DNA of 64,000 nt from Vibrio hepatarius. GTDB taxonomy: Bacteria; Pseudomonadota; Gammaproteobacteria; Enterobacterales; Vibrionaceae. The notes below the pieces were generated by a model, which saw only the letters and a list, made by a program, of their open reading frames with translations, was not told where the DNA came from and ran no database searches. Location: the NCBI RefSeq assembly GCF_011806575.1, contig NZ_JAATOO010000001.1, positions 124,001 through 188,000 of the forward strand, given 5' to 3'. This document shows positions 37,301 through 45,852 of the stretch, in pieces; the first letter of the stretch is position 1, and every line of letters starts with the position of its first letter. The position numbers and the translations under genes are program-made.

Positions 37301-38314
37301 CGCGTATAGTGGAACGATCTCGGTGCTTTTCAGATTGCGTTTCGACAACGCATCCGCTGTATCACGAATCTCACGCTCACCATTCATGAAAATCAGAATG
37401 TCGCCTAAGCCTTCGTCACATAGCTCGTCAACCGCTTCAAAGATACCTTCAAGCTGGTCGCGGTCATTGTCGTCATCACCACTTAGTGGGCGATAACGTG
37501 TCTCAACCGGATAAGTACGACCAGAGACTTCAATGATTGGTGCATCATTAAAGTGCTGAGAAAAACGCTCAGGGTCAATGGTTGCTGAAGTGATGATGAC
37601 TTTCAGATCGGGACGACGCGGCAGCAGTTCTTTTAAGTAACCGAGAATAAAATCGATGTTCAGGCTGCGCTCGTGCGCCTCATCGATAATGATGGTGTCG
37701 TATTGGTTAAGAAAACGGTCGTGTTGAATTTCCGCCAGCAAGATACCGTCGGTCATCAACTTGATTTGGGTATTTTCCGAGATTTGGTCGTTAAAACGGA
37801 CTTTATAACCAACAAACTCACCCAGCTTGGTTTCCATCTCTTCGGCGATACGGTTAGCTACCGAACGCGCGGCAAGACGACGTGGCTGAGTGTGACCAAT
37901 CAGGCCAAACTTGCCTCGGCCAAGCTCAGCGCAGATTTTAGGCAACTGAGTCGTTTTACCCGAGCCTGTTTCACCTGCGACGATAACCACTTGGTTCTCT
38001 TCAATCGCCTTAGCAATATCCGCTTTTTTCTGACTAACAGGAAGAATTTCTGGATATTCGATAGTCGGTTTAAAGCTATCTCTTTGTTCCGCTTCCATCA
38101 TAGATTTGGCGATATCCAACGCGATTTCGTCAAACACGGCATTACGCGAAGCTTCTTTCTTGATTTTACTTGCTCCGGAAATACGTTTGTTCAGACGAAA
38201 GCGGTCACGCAGCATACATTGTTGTAGGGCTTTGCGTAACGAAGCGGGCGTGTTTGCCTGAACCTGTTGTTCAGTCGCCTTAGAATCTGTTCTTGGGGGC
38301 TGTGACGAGGTCAA
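34379..38314 (-). CDS. hrpA: DEAH-box ATP-dependent RNA helicase HrpA
   Basis: The 1311-residue cytoplasmic helicase matches E. coli HrpA (1300). E. coli HrpA is implicated in mRNA processing and in rescue of stalled ribosomes. Motif I GETGSGKT lies at 114-121, DEAH at 211-214, SATIDPERF follows, and motif VI reads QRKGRCGR. The helicase-associated and OB-like regions follow, then the large HrpA-specific C-terminal half (DUF3418-like) including NLATxx-free blocks such as YNRKLKEHRDL-type charged helices. A CMLRDRFRLNKRI segment near the N-terminus is typical. The gene is monocistronic on the minus strand. Confidence 0.95.
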   Translation of the reverse strand: MTSSQPPRTDSKATEQQVQANTPASLRKALQQCMLRDRFRLNKRISGASKIKKEASRNAVFDEIALDIAKSMMEAEQRDSFKPTIEYPEILPVSQKKADIAKAIEENQVVIVAGETGSGKTTQLPKICAELGRGKFGLIGHTQPRRLAARSVANRIAEEMETKLGEFVGYKVRFNDQISENTQIKLMTDGILLAEIQHDRFLNQYDTIIIDEAHERSLNIDFILGYLKELLPRRPDLKVIITSATIDPERFSQHFNDAPIIEVSGRTYPVETRYRPLSGDDDNDRDQLEGIFEAVDELCDEGLGDILIFMNGEREIRDTADALSKRNLKSTEIVPLYARLSAGEQNKIFQPHAGRRIVLATNVAETSLTVPGIKYVIDPGTARISRYSYRTKVQRLPIEPISQASANQRKGRCGRVEEGICIRLYSEEDFASRPEFTDPEILRTNLASVILQMTALGLGDIQAFPFVEAPDKRNIQDGVRLLEELGAINENAKDPKKRLTAVGRQLARLPIDPRLARMVLEAPKYGALKEVMIIASALSIQDPRERPSDKQQSSDDKHRRFFHEESDFLTFVNLWDYIQKQQKALTGNQFRKQCKQEYLNYLRIREWQDVYFQLHQAMREMDFKLNDEPASYQGVHSAILVGLLSHIGIKDQEKNEYQGARNARFHIFPASGLFKKQPKWIMSAELVETSKLWGRIIAKIQPEWIEPLAKHLIKRSYSEPHWSKKRAAVMAYEKVMLYGVPIVPKRLVNYGNIDPAVSREIFIRSALVEGEWETKHAFFKQNRKLLQEVEELEHKSRRRDILVDDDELFEFYDQRVSTEVVSGRHFDTWWKKASKENSELLNFEKEMLFKGDASHVTDLDYPNFWHQNGLKLKLSYQFEPGEDNDGVTVHLPLPILNQVEPAGFDWQIPGLRHELVVSLIKSLPKTIRKNFVPAPNYADAFLARVTPMEAPLLDALEKELRRMTGVEVLREDWNLEQVPDHLKVTFRAVDHRNRKLKEHRDLHELKDSLKDKVQETLSKVADDDIEQQGLHTWSFGELPKVYQQKRGGYDVKAFPAIVDSKDSVEIKLYETEQEQLQAMKAGQRRLVLLNVPSPIKYLHANLPNKSKLGLYFNPYGKVLDLIDDCIACGVDKLIEEQGGLVWQPDQFEALKEHVRAELGDTVVDIAKQVETILTTAFSINKKLKGKIDFTMAFALSDIKAQIEGLIFKGFATECGWKRLPDILRYMKAIERRMEKLPIDPNKDRLHMLKIESVANDYKELLNKIPKGVAVPENVKEIRWMLEELRVSYFAQQLGTPYPISDKRVKNAIESC

Positions 38315-38380
38315 AGCGTTTCCTATTCATTTGTATCGATAAAACTGCGCGGATTGTAACATAAGCTATGGGTGCGATTT

Positions 38381-38420
38381 AAATAAAAACGCCCACAACC
38401 AAATAGCCGTGGGCGTTGTT
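38381..38420 (-). terminator. Terminator of larger OMP gene
   Basis: An 8-bp stem ACGCCCAC/GTGGGCGT with a 12-base loop is followed, on the minus strand, by TTTTTATTT. Confidence 0.75.
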
Positions 38421-38436
38421 TAACCAATGTTGTTTC

Positions 38437-39765
38437 TTAGAAGTGGTACTGAAGATAGAGCGTGTTGTAGTTACTGCCACCTTTTATACGGCCAAATTGA
38501 GACGCTTTTTCGAAGATCGCACTGCGATGATGGAGTGAATACCCCAGCCACACGTTCTTCAAGTCAGAGACATTAATCAAATCACCAACATTCACATCTA
38601 CAGAAAAGTCTAGATAGTTCAGTAGGTTGCTTGGCGTGTAACCTTTCTCATCCATTTCCGTCTGCTCAATGTTAGTGATGCTGTCGATGTATGACACCCC
38701 TTCTGCAACACCGAATCGCCACTGCGTCGGCCAGTTAAAGGTATAATAGGCCTTCATTGCCACCACATACTCGGTCGAACTCGACTGAGAATCCGACGAC
38801 CAATGATGCGCCACGCCCGGCGTTAAATAAATGTCGATTGGTAAACCAAAAAGCTCGTCGGTTAACGGGTAGCCATAAAACACCGAGCTCATCTGGTTGT
38901 TTTCCGGGTCGGTTTCACTTTGGAACTTAAAAATTTCACCGATGTTTGACGGCGTTGCCCAACCATGCGCAAAACGCAGATAAGACTTGTTTGAAATCTG
39001 ACACTTTCGCTCGGCGGTTTTGTCATTAAAGAAGCCGAAACCAACAAACATTTCGCCTTGATAGCGGTCGTTCATCAGCGGGGAGTCGTAAGCGTTGTCA
39101 TCAAAACGGGTTACGCTCGTCGAACCAAGTAAATAAAGGTTTGATACTACGTGATAGCGCGCGTCTACCCCAAGTTTTACGTCAACCCCCGCGCCAATGC
39201 GGTCACCAGTTCGGTCTGAAAACGCGTAGTAAGCGCTATTAAAATCGGCTTCTTTATACCGCAGGGTTAAATGTGGCTTCACGTTCCAACTGCCCTGCTC
39301 AAACTCACCGGCAACTTTAAGATTACCGTGCAATCGAAACTCCGAGTCTGTCATCAACTCAGTGTCTGCATGCCAGTTGTCGTCAAACTGATAGCGAAGC
39401 TGTAAACCGAAATCGGAAGAGTCACCTTCATTGGCGTTCTGTACATACGCTGGCAGGTCAACATATCGGAGTCTTGCGAGCGTATTAAGCTGCCATGTTT
39501 TGTCTTCGCTATCGAATAGGTGTAAACCACCTTCTGTGCCGTCTAAAAACACATATTGATTGTCAAAGAAAATCATCGGAACAAACGTGCTGACCGTTTG
39601 ATCACCATCGTCGGTATCGAACGGAATTGACGCAACGCGATACATTGCTGCAATTCCCCATTCCTGTTCATCTGAGTCAAGTAACTCGGTTGCTGATGAT
39701 TGAGATGCAAAGCAAGCAACGCACATCCCTACTACGAAGCGAGAAAAGTCCCACTGTTTTGTCAT
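38437..39765 (-). CDS. Large outer-membrane beta-barrel protein (MipA/OmpV-like?)
   Basis: A 442-residue protein with a signal peptide ending near SSATELLDS. Many alternating strands follow, and it ends with TLYLQYHF, a BAM-type terminal signal. The first part (WGIAAMYRVASIPF, VPMIFFDNQYVFLDGTEGG) resembles the MipA/OmpV family. The last 60 residues contain GYSLHHRSAIFE and GGSNYNTLYLQYHF. The His-x-Ser there recalls outer-membrane acyl hydrolases of the PagL type, but spacing to an acid does not match clearly. I therefore call only an outer-membrane barrel. It has its own terminator, and the divergent neighbour is a 121-aa gene. Confidence 0.65.
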   Translation of the reverse strand: MTKQWDFSRFVVGMCVACFASQSSATELLDSDEQEWGIAAMYRVASIPFDTDDGDQTVSTFVPMIFFDNQYVFLDGTEGGLHLFDSEDKTWQLNTLARLRYVDLPAYVQNANEGDSSDFGLQLRYQFDDNWHADTELMTDSEFRLHGNLKVAGEFEQGSWNVKPHLTLRYKEADFNSAYYAFSDRTGDRIGAGVDVKLGVDARYHVVSNLYLLGSTSVTRFDDNAYDSPLMNDRYQGEMFVGFGFFNDKTAERKCQISNKSYLRFAHGWATPSNIGEIFKFQSETDPENNQMSSVFYGYPLTDELFGLPIDIYLTPGVAHHWSSDSQSSSTEYVVAMKAYYTFNWPTQWRFGVAEGVSYIDSITNIEQTEMDEKGYTPSNLLNYLDFSVDVNVGDLINVSDLKNVWLGYSLHHRSAIFEKASQFGRIKGGSNYNTLYLQYHF

Positions 39766-39874
39766 TTTTTGCTTCCAACAACTCAGTTTTTAACCAACTG
39801 AGCGTCTTAATACTTATGTTTCTTGGTACTAAGCCGTTAATATAAAAGCGTATAATCTACTAAAGCTGACGATT

Positions 39875-40240
39875 GTGAAAGCATCTGAATTAAAGAACTT
39901 ACTGAATTCACTTAATATTGACACTGATCCTGAGGTGGTTTGCGGTGAATACTGGCTACCAGAACGATTGGTTAACGTGCAACAAGAAAACGACCTGCTC
40001 TTTCTTGAGTTTGACTCTGCGCCTGAGGAAAACCAAGGCGAAGAAGAAGGACGAGGCTTTGTCGAGCACGAAATAGAACTTATTCGTGAACGCGTAAAAC
40101 AAATCCTAGAAGAAGGTTCAGATACAAACGCCAAAGCAGATGCTATGCTTGCACTTTTCTTAATGGGTCACGAGCGTTCTAGTTCGGAAGTCATTGAGTT
40201 ACTTGAAAACCCTGAACTGATGGAAAAACCAGCTGATTAA
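39875..40240 (+). CDS. Hypothetical acidic protein, 121 aa
   Basis: I do not recognise this protein. It is strongly acidic, with no signal or membrane segment. It has an N-terminal helix (KASELKNLLNSLNI), two strands (EYWLPERLVNVQ, DLLFLEFDS), a Glu-rich loop and two C-terminal helices (VEHEIELIRERVKQIL, NAKADAMLALFLM). The likely start is GTG 39875; the ribosome site is poor. A TATAAT at 39851-39856 just upstream may be its -10. The stop lies 3 bases before the PhoD-like gene, so the two are almost certainly co-transcribed. Confidence 0.65.
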   Translation: MKASELKNLLNSLNIDTDPEVVCGEYWLPERLVNVQQENDLLFLEFDSAPEENQGEEEGRGFVEHEIELIRERVKQILEEGSDTNAKADAMLALFLMGHERSSSEVIELLENPELMEKPAD

Positions 40241-40243
40241 TCA

Positions 40244-42148
40244 ATGACATCACAAACGATTCCTTTCCTCATCGCAGGTCCAATACTGCGTAAAACGACA
40301 TCAAATCAGCTGGTCTTTTGGCTCGTTACCCGCGAGCCAATCCAAGGCGCTTTCAAACTTTACCGACACCAAACAAAGCAGGAAATATTCAGTGCTGACC
40401 TAAACCACTGTGAGTCCATTCAAGTGGGCGAACACGCGGTGGTCACACTGGCGAACTTCACGGGTGATTTCCCACTTAATCAGCCACTTGAGTACGAGTT
40501 TGAGACGCAACACGGCGCGATATCGACGCTCTCTCCTGAGCTTTTGTATGAAAACGAAAAACGATTAACCATCGTGATTTCTGACAAGGCCGACTACGTG
40601 CTACATGGCTCTTGCCGTAATCCACATCATTCCAGTGCAGATGCGCTCGTTGCTGCCGACAAAAAGGTCGCACAATTGCCGTTTGAAAAGCGTCCGGATT
40701 TATTGATGATGAGTGGCGATCAGATCTACGCAGACCATGTGGCAGGAGCAACATTAGACGCAATCGATCAGGTAATTGACTTGCTCGGATTGGCCGGGGA
40801 ATCGTTTCAAGATGCACCGATTGCAAACAGTGACGAACTGCGCGCGCATCCAGACTACATCTATGGGCGCGATAAGATTTTGCCCCACTACGTTGATGAT
40901 GGTCGCTTAATCACCAAACTTATCCCTAAGTGGAATGTACCGATATTTAGTTCTAAAGAGTGTGAAAACCACTTGATTACCTTCGCTGAATTTTTTGCCA
41001 TGTATCTGCTGACTTGGTCACCTGTGTTGTGGAAACTGGTAAACCCAAGTCGTTTACTTGACCAGGGCTTTGAGTTCAACGGTAAGCAGATAGAACCCAA
41101 TTGGCAGCAAGTCTGGCGTGAAGAAAAACACAACTTAGACGGATTTATTCAAGGCTTACCCAGCAGCCAAAGGTTAAGCGCCCACATCCCGACCTATATG
41201 ATCTTCGATGACCACGACGTCACCGATGATTGGAATCTGACGATCGGTTGGGAAAAAGCCGCTTACACCAACCTGTTTTCCAAACGCATTATTGGCAACG
41301 GGTTGATCGCTTACTGGTTATGCCAAGGTTGGGGGAACGAGCCGGATAACTTTAACGACGAGTTCTTTGACTTCGCGCGCGCCTATTTCTCGCAGCCAAA
41401 CAGCGATACTCAAGACGAATTTATTCAATACCTGTATAGCTTTGAGAAGTGGCACTACACCATTCACACTTCACCGAAAGTGGTGGTGCTCGATACAAGA
41501 ACACGACGCTGGCGTTCAGAATCACGCATGAACAAACCATCCGGCTTGATGGACTGGGAAGCATTGATCGAGTTTCAACAAGAGCTAATGCATCAAGACA
41601 AAGTGATTGTCGTTTCAGCCGCACCGATTTTTGGTGTTAAGTTCATTGAAACCTTACAGCGGGCGATGACCAGCATTGGTCATCCTCTGGTGGTCGATGC
41701 AGAAAACTGGATGGCACATCCGGGCAGTGCCAATACTCTGCTGAGTATCTTTACTCATACCAAAACCCCGACCAACTTTGTGATCCTTTCCGGTGATGTT
41801 CACTACTCCTTCGCGTACGACATTAAACTGCGTTTTCGCAAAAGTAGCCCAAACATCTACCAAATTACCTGTAGCGGTTTTAAAAATAATTTCCCTGAGC
41901 CTTTATTGGCATTTTGTGACCATGCAGACCGCCTGCTCTACTCACCCCGCTCGCTACTAAACTTCTTCACCAAACGTAAGCGTTTGAAGATCAAAAAGCG
42001 TGACCCGAACACGCCAGGTAGGCGTCGCTTGGTGAACATCAGTGCAATTGGCGAGCTAAAACTGGACAGTCAGGGAAAACCTCAGCGCATTTCAATCTTG
42101 ACTGCCGATGGGCAAGAAATCGATTTCCCGCCGATAAGTGAAAAGTAA
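40244..42148 (+). CDS. PhoD-like metallophosphatase/phosphodiesterase
   Basis: The 634-residue protein has the PhoD-type metallophosphoesterase blocks in order: HGSCRNPHH near residue 122, LMMSGDQIYADHV near 160, MIFDDHDVTDDWN near 325, VVLDTRTRR near 415 and VILSGDVHYSF near 518. These supply the metal-binding Asp, Asn/His and His residues. PhoD enzymes cleave phosphomonoesters or phosphodiesters such as teichoic acids and phospholipids. No signal peptide or Tat motif is visible, so unlike B. subtilis PhoD it is probably cytoplasmic. The C-terminal part is basic (FTKRKRLKIKKRDP). It forms an operon with the 121-aa gene. Confidence 0.82.
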   Translation: MTSQTIPFLIAGPILRKTTSNQLVFWLVTREPIQGAFKLYRHQTKQEIFSADLNHCESIQVGEHAVVTLANFTGDFPLNQPLEYEFETQHGAISTLSPELLYENEKRLTIVISDKADYVLHGSCRNPHHSSADALVAADKKVAQLPFEKRPDLLMMSGDQIYADHVAGATLDAIDQVIDLLGLAGESFQDAPIANSDELRAHPDYIYGRDKILPHYVDDGRLITKLIPKWNVPIFSSKECENHLITFAEFFAMYLLTWSPVLWKLVNPSRLLDQGFEFNGKQIEPNWQQVWREEKHNLDGFIQGLPSSQRLSAHIPTYMIFDDHDVTDDWNLTIGWEKAAYTNLFSKRIIGNGLIAYWLCQGWGNEPDNFNDEFFDFARAYFSQPNSDTQDEFIQYLYSFEKWHYTIHTSPKVVVLDTRTRRWRSESRMNKPSGLMDWEALIEFQQELMHQDKVIVVSAAPIFGVKFIETLQRAMTSIGHPLVVDAENWMAHPGSANTLLSIFTHTKTPTNFVILSGDVHYSFAYDIKLRFRKSSPNIYQITCSGFKNNFPEPLLAFCDHADRLLYSPRSLLNFFTKRKRLKIKKRDPNTPGRRRLVNISAIGELKLDSQGKPQRISILTADGQEIDFPPISEK

Positions 42149-42223
42149 GTGTTGTGTAAAGCCACTTGTGATCCCAACCATTAATCACTATCTATAAAGA
42201 TAAAGGCGTAAGAGATACACGAT

Positions 42224-42676
42224 ATGATCAATTCGATAACTAAATTATTTAAGCAGTTGCTGGACGGTAATGATTTAGGTAAACAATCGACCGCAGACCC
42301 CAACTTAGCGATTGCTTGCCTATTGTCGGAAGTCGCGGGGGCAGACTACCAAGTTGACGAAGCGGAAACGAAAGCCAAATTTAGTCTGCTAGGTAAATTA
42401 CTTGGGCTCGACGAGGCTGCTGCACAAGGATTATTGGATCGCGCTCAAGTGGCTCGCAGCAACTCCGCATCGCTATACGAGTTTACCTCACAGCTGAGAG
42501 AGCTTAGTCAGGAAACGCGTTTTGCGTTGATACAAGCGATGTGGGAAGTGGCCAATGCGGACGGAAAAATCGACCCGCTAGAAGATGCGGTGATCAGAAA
42601 GACAGCAGAATTGCTCTATGTCGACCACAGTGAGTTTATTCGCGCTAAACTGTCAGTGACCAATCCGTCGTCTTGA
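42224..42676 (+). CDS. TerB-like (tellurite-resistance/DUF533-type) protein
   Basis: The 150-residue all-helical cytoplasmic protein has the TerB fold pattern: two repeats with acidic loops, EVAGADYQVDEAE (about 38-50) and EVANADGKIDPLEDAVI (about 108-124). Such paired Asp/Glu loops bind metal in TerB. It is not next to other ter genes, so a role in tellurite resistance is unlikely; it is better read as a stand-alone TerB-domain protein of unknown role. A ribosome site AAGAG precedes the ATG, and a terminator follows. Confidence 0.78.
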   Translation: MINSITKLFKQLLDGNDLGKQSTADPNLAIACLLSEVAGADYQVDEAETKAKFSLLGKLLGLDEAAAQGLLDRAQVARSNSASLYEFTSQLRELSQETRFALIQAMWEVANADGKIDPLEDAVIRKTAELLYVDHSEFIRAKLSVTNPSS

Positions 42677-42703
42677 GACTTGCTACACCAACAACCAGAT
42701 CGC

Positions 42704-42731
42704 AAAAAGGGAGCCTCAGCTCCCCTTTTTT
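42704..42731. terminator. Bidirectional terminator, TerB-like / exonuclease genes
   Basis: The stem AAAAAGGGAGC/GCTCCC(C)TTTTT, with one bulged C, lies between two convergent genes. Confidence 0.85.
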
Positions 42732-42750
42732 ATGTTCAGTAGGTCTTAAT

Positions 42751-43281
42751 TTACAGCATGGTTAATGCGAGCTTCGCCAGATTGTAGGCGTCCACATATC
42801 CAGAATGCTGGCGTCCTTCCCATTCAATACCTTTGGCTTCTTGAGCCGCTTTGTGGCCAATGCGTTTATCTTTAAGACGATTTTGCACTCGGTAAAGTGT
42901 TGCCAAGTTAATGAACTCTCTAAAGGGCATCTCAATACCTTTTTGCTCGCACTCTTGTGCCAACACGATGTCGTCCCGCCCCCAAGAGGCGTAAATCTTA
43001 TTCGCACCGCCGAAGTTTTTGATCATAGATTTGATCACTCCAGCCAACGGACGACCTTGTTTTTCGATTTTCCTTGGCGTGATACCCGTTAATTGAGAAC
43101 AGAACAGCGAAACCTCATCTTGCTCTGGCCTAACATAGTATTGTGCACGCTTGACGATCTCGCCTTTTACTAGGTCGATTTCAGCCAAACCGACTTCGAT
43201 GATTTCACCAGTGGTACCGACCCCGTTTTCATTCCAGCAACACATCTCTAGATCGAAGCAAACTATACGGTTATGGTTCAT
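42751..43281 (-). CDS. DEDDh 3'-5' exonuclease (DnaQ fold, KapD/ERI-1-like)
   Basis: The 176-residue protein is a small DnaQ-fold exonuclease. Exo I is CFDLEMC with D10 and E12; Exo II lies around ASWGRDDIVLAQE; Exo III is HSGYVDAYNLAKL with the catalytic His and Asp. The order and the W-rich start (FDLEMCCWN) resemble ERI-1/KapD-type RNases more than DNA polymerase epsilon. I chose ATG 43281 over GTG 43284 because AAAGGCGAG sits 4-7 bases upstream. The substrate could be RNA or DNA. Confidence 0.83.
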   Translation of the reverse strand: MNHNRIVCFDLEMCCWNENGVGTTGEIIEVGLAEIDLVKGEIVKRAQYYVRPEQDEVSLFCSQLTGITPRKIEKQGRPLAGVIKSMIKNFGGANKIYASWGRDDIVLAQECEQKGIEMPFREFINLATLYRVQNRLKDKRIGHKAAQEAKGIEWEGRQHSGYVDAYNLAKLALTML

Positions 43282-43370
43282 CACTCGCCTTTCATTGTCA
43301 TTATTTCGAAAAGGCGGGATTCTACATCAGAACTCAGCACAATTCGAATTTTGCCGCGTTAGGTGCTTAG

Positions 43371-44933
43371 TTATTCTGCAACCGTAACGCTGTTGCGACC
43401 TGCTTTCTTACTCTTATATAGCTGGGTATCGGCCATTTGCACACTATCTTCGGCGTTTTCCGTTGTTCTGACGACTCCACCGATACTAAGCGAGCTGCGC
43501 ACTTTTAAGTTGCCAAATGACAAATAAGACGACGATACCGCACGACCAATATCATTTAAGTGCTCGTACAGCTCTTTGTAATCGGTGATATTAGAAATAA
43601 TATTGAACTCGTCGCCGCCCGTGCGGAAAAAGAGCTCATCCGGACGCAGATGCTTTTCCACCTCGCGTGCAATGTGGACCAACATTTCGTCACCGGTCGT
43701 ATGACCGAAACTGTCGTTAATCTGCTTAAAGTTGTCGATATCAAAACTTGCCAAAGCAAAAAGCTTGTCATCCATCACTCTCGCCTGCAGTTCTTCGTTA
43801 AACGCGCGGCGATTAAGTAGCCCCGTCAACGCATCGTGATCCACCATAAATTGCAGCTCTTGTGTGCGCTCATCAAGCAAAACTGACAAGCGCTCTTTAC
43901 CTCTGACTTGCAGAAATACGATGTAACTAAACAGGCACGCGATCACCAAACCGCCTATCCATACGCTGCGTTGGACTAATAAATCGTTGTTGGTAAAGCG
44001 CTCCGCGAGCTTGAAATCCACAATCCATTCGCGGTTAGGCAATTTGACGGTTTTGCTGATCTCCATCCCTTGAGTTTCTTGCCAGCCTTCACTTTGATAG
44101 AGCACAGGATCATCTTCGGCATCAAACCCCATGTCAGTGACCTTGATCAGTAGGTCCTGACCGGAAGCGGTTCGAGTCACTAAGTTCTTAAAGTAATTGG
44201 TGGTACGAATCACCCCTACCACAACGCCGATCAGATTCTGCTCTGACTCTTGGTCAAACACCGGGTGATAAACCAACAAGCCTGTTTTCTCTAGCGAACG
44301 GTCTAAGCCATCTTGCAATAAGCGCACCTTATCAGACACGCTTGGTTGGCCCATTGCACGAATCCCATCCAGTACCAGTTGGAAGCGAACGCGAGAAGAA
44401 TAAAAACCCAATAAACCGATATTGGCGTCACTCATCGGGTAGATATCCGAAACCACATAAATTGGTTCGTTATGCGGCATGATATAGCCAAATGTCTTCG
44501 GTCCGTCTTTAGGGACGGTATAGAGCGTAAAGTCAGGATAAGCCTCGCGCATTTCGGCGGTATATTTAGGTAGCTGATGCGGCTCTACCCTGCGCATCCA
44601 CTGTAAACCGATTAAGGTATCTGAGGACGACAGTAGCGTTTTAGCAAAGACAGGAAAGGTATCCCAATTCTCTGGTTTGGTGGAGTGGAAGTAATTGGCA
44701 CCTGTGCCGATGAAGTGCAAGTCACTTTCCAACACTTCCTGTAAATTCCCCGCTTGTTGTTCAGCAAGATTATTAAACAGATCGCTGGCGTATCTTAACT
44801 GCGACTGGAAGGCAAAATAAACTAAAACCGCAGTTACCAGTACGGTCGATAAGAAAGCCAAAATTGGATAAAGAATCTTTCTCGGAATCGGGATTCGCAT
44901 AAACCTGTAGTAAGCCGTTTTATTCTCATTCAT
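43371..44933 (-). CDS. CHASE-domain membrane diguanylate cyclase
   Basis: The 520-residue sensor has a membrane helix (about 19-42, ILYPILAFLSTVLVTAVLVYF), a periplasmic CHASE domain (about 70-290, with GLQWMRRVEPHQ and GFYSSRVRF), a second helix (about 323-342, SVWIGGLVIACLFSYIVFL) and a GGDEF domain. The active loop is GGDEF at 439-443 and the substrate site is FDIDNFKQINDSFGH, both intact. The inhibitory site reads RPDE instead of RxxD, so product inhibition may be weak. CHASE domains detect small ligands such as cytokinin-like molecules in other organisms; the signal here is unknown. The gene is monocistronic. Confidence 0.88.
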   Translation of the reverse strand: MNENKTAYYRFMRIPIPRKILYPILAFLSTVLVTAVLVYFAFQSQLRYASDLFNNLAEQQAGNLQEVLESDLHFIGTGANYFHSTKPENWDTFPVFAKTLLSSSDTLIGLQWMRRVEPHQLPKYTAEMREAYPDFTLYTVPKDGPKTFGYIMPHNEPIYVVSDIYPMSDANIGLLGFYSSRVRFQLVLDGIRAMGQPSVSDKVRLLQDGLDRSLEKTGLLVYHPVFDQESEQNLIGVVVGVIRTTNYFKNLVTRTASGQDLLIKVTDMGFDAEDDPVLYQSEGWQETQGMEISKTVKLPNREWIVDFKLAERFTNNDLLVQRSVWIGGLVIACLFSYIVFLQVRGKERLSVLLDERTQELQFMVDHDALTGLLNRRAFNEELQARVMDDKLFALASFDIDNFKQINDSFGHTTGDEMLVHIAREVEKHLRPDELFFRTGGDEFNIISNITDYKELYEHLNDIGRAVSSSYLSFGNLKVRSSLSIGGVVRTTENAEDSVQMADTQLYKSKKAGRNSVTVAE

Positions 44934-45219
44934 CTTAATCTTATAGTCAGATAATCAGCAACATAAAGCGTTTCTAAACTTTTGCATGAAAAAACGGCGC
45001 AGAGTTCACTGTCTAGATTAAAATCATGACAAAAAGCGCATAAAAATACATCAGTCAACTGACAAATCAGGGCGCAAAGCTAGATTTCTACAAGCGTGAA
45101 AGATTGAATGTGATACTATTTGCCCCAATTTATTATCATAATTTGGCCTCCTATTGCAGGGATAGCCAATCTAGAGATTGAGTCAATCTCTCCAGAATAG
45201 TAACCATAAGAGAAATGTC

Positions 45220-45852
45220 ATGACGTTCGATTTACAAATGATCCCTCAAACGTTCGATATGCTACATGCTGGCTTAGCGGCATCTAGTGTTCTTTTGCTG
45301 CTGATTGCAGTTTCTCGCAAATCTAAAGTTATCGAGAAAGTCGTAGAAAAGCCGGTTGAGAAAATCGTTGAAGTAGAAAAGCCTGTCGAAAAGATCGTTG
45401 AAGTTGAGAAAGTTGTCGAAGTAGAAAAAGTGGTAGAGAAAGTTGTCGAAGTGGAATCTAAACTTGCAACCGCATCTACTGACTCAGCAATGCAACTGCT
45501 ATCTATCATGCAGCAAGAAGCGCGCTTAATTGATTTCCTTAAAGAAGACCTAACTTCATTCTCAGATGACGAAGTGGGCGCTGCGGCTCGCGTTATTCAC
45601 ACTGGTGGTCAAAAAGTCCTAAACGACTACGTAACGCTTGAGCATATTCGCAACGAAGACGAAGAAACTCGTATTACAGTGGAAGCAGGCTTCAACCCTC
45701 AAGAAATTCGCTTGACGGGTAACGTAACGGGTCAGGCGCCATTTAGCGGTACGCTAGTACACAAAGGCTGGAAAGCGAGCGCGATGAACCTACCTAAGCT
45801 GGCTGAAAACTACGATGCGTCGGTTATCGCTCCTGCAGAGGTTGAGCTGTAA
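45220..45852 (+). CDS. DUF2760 protein with membrane anchor and VEK-repeat stalk
   Basis: The 210-residue protein has a hydrophobic segment (about 15-31, LHAGLAASSVLLLLIAV) and then a repetitive charged stretch (37-79, repeats of VEK/VVEKIVEVEK). A C-terminal domain follows that I recognise as DUF2760 (LLSIMQQEARLIDFLKEDL, GAAARVIHTGGQKVL). This suggests a domain held on a rigid coiled or extended stalk at the inner membrane. I chose ATG 45220; an upstream TTG (45178) would add 14 unlikely residues. The stop overlaps the first Hsp70 gene by one base, so the products are made together. The function of DUF2760 is not known to me. Confidence 0.8.
   Translation: MTFDLQMIPQTFDMLHAGLAASSVLLLLIAVSRKSKVIEKVVEKPVEKIVEVEKPVEKIVEVEKVVEVEKVVEKVVEVESKLATASTDSAMQLLSIMQQEARLIDFLKEDLTSFSDDEVGAAARVIHTGGQKVLNDYVTLEHIRNEDEETRITVEAGFNPQEIRLTGNVTGQAPFSGTLVHKGWKASAMNLPKLAENYDASVIAPAEVEL
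45328..45456 (+). repeat. In-frame repeat coding for VEK-rich stalk
   Basis: About 43 codons encode near-repeats of the units VEKPVEKIVE and VEKVVEK. The DNA copies differ at synonymous positions, so the repeat is old or selected at protein level. The tract is prone to copy-number change. Confidence 0.85.

Noticed and set aside
42224..42676. Tellurite resistance or ter stress-response cluster
   Set aside because: Only a lone TerB-like domain is present; no TerC, TerD or TerE homologue lies nearby.
45246..45509. Antisense frame with Ser/Thr/Phe repeats
   Set aside because: It is the reverse reading of the VEK repeat in the DUF2760 gene and has no start signal.
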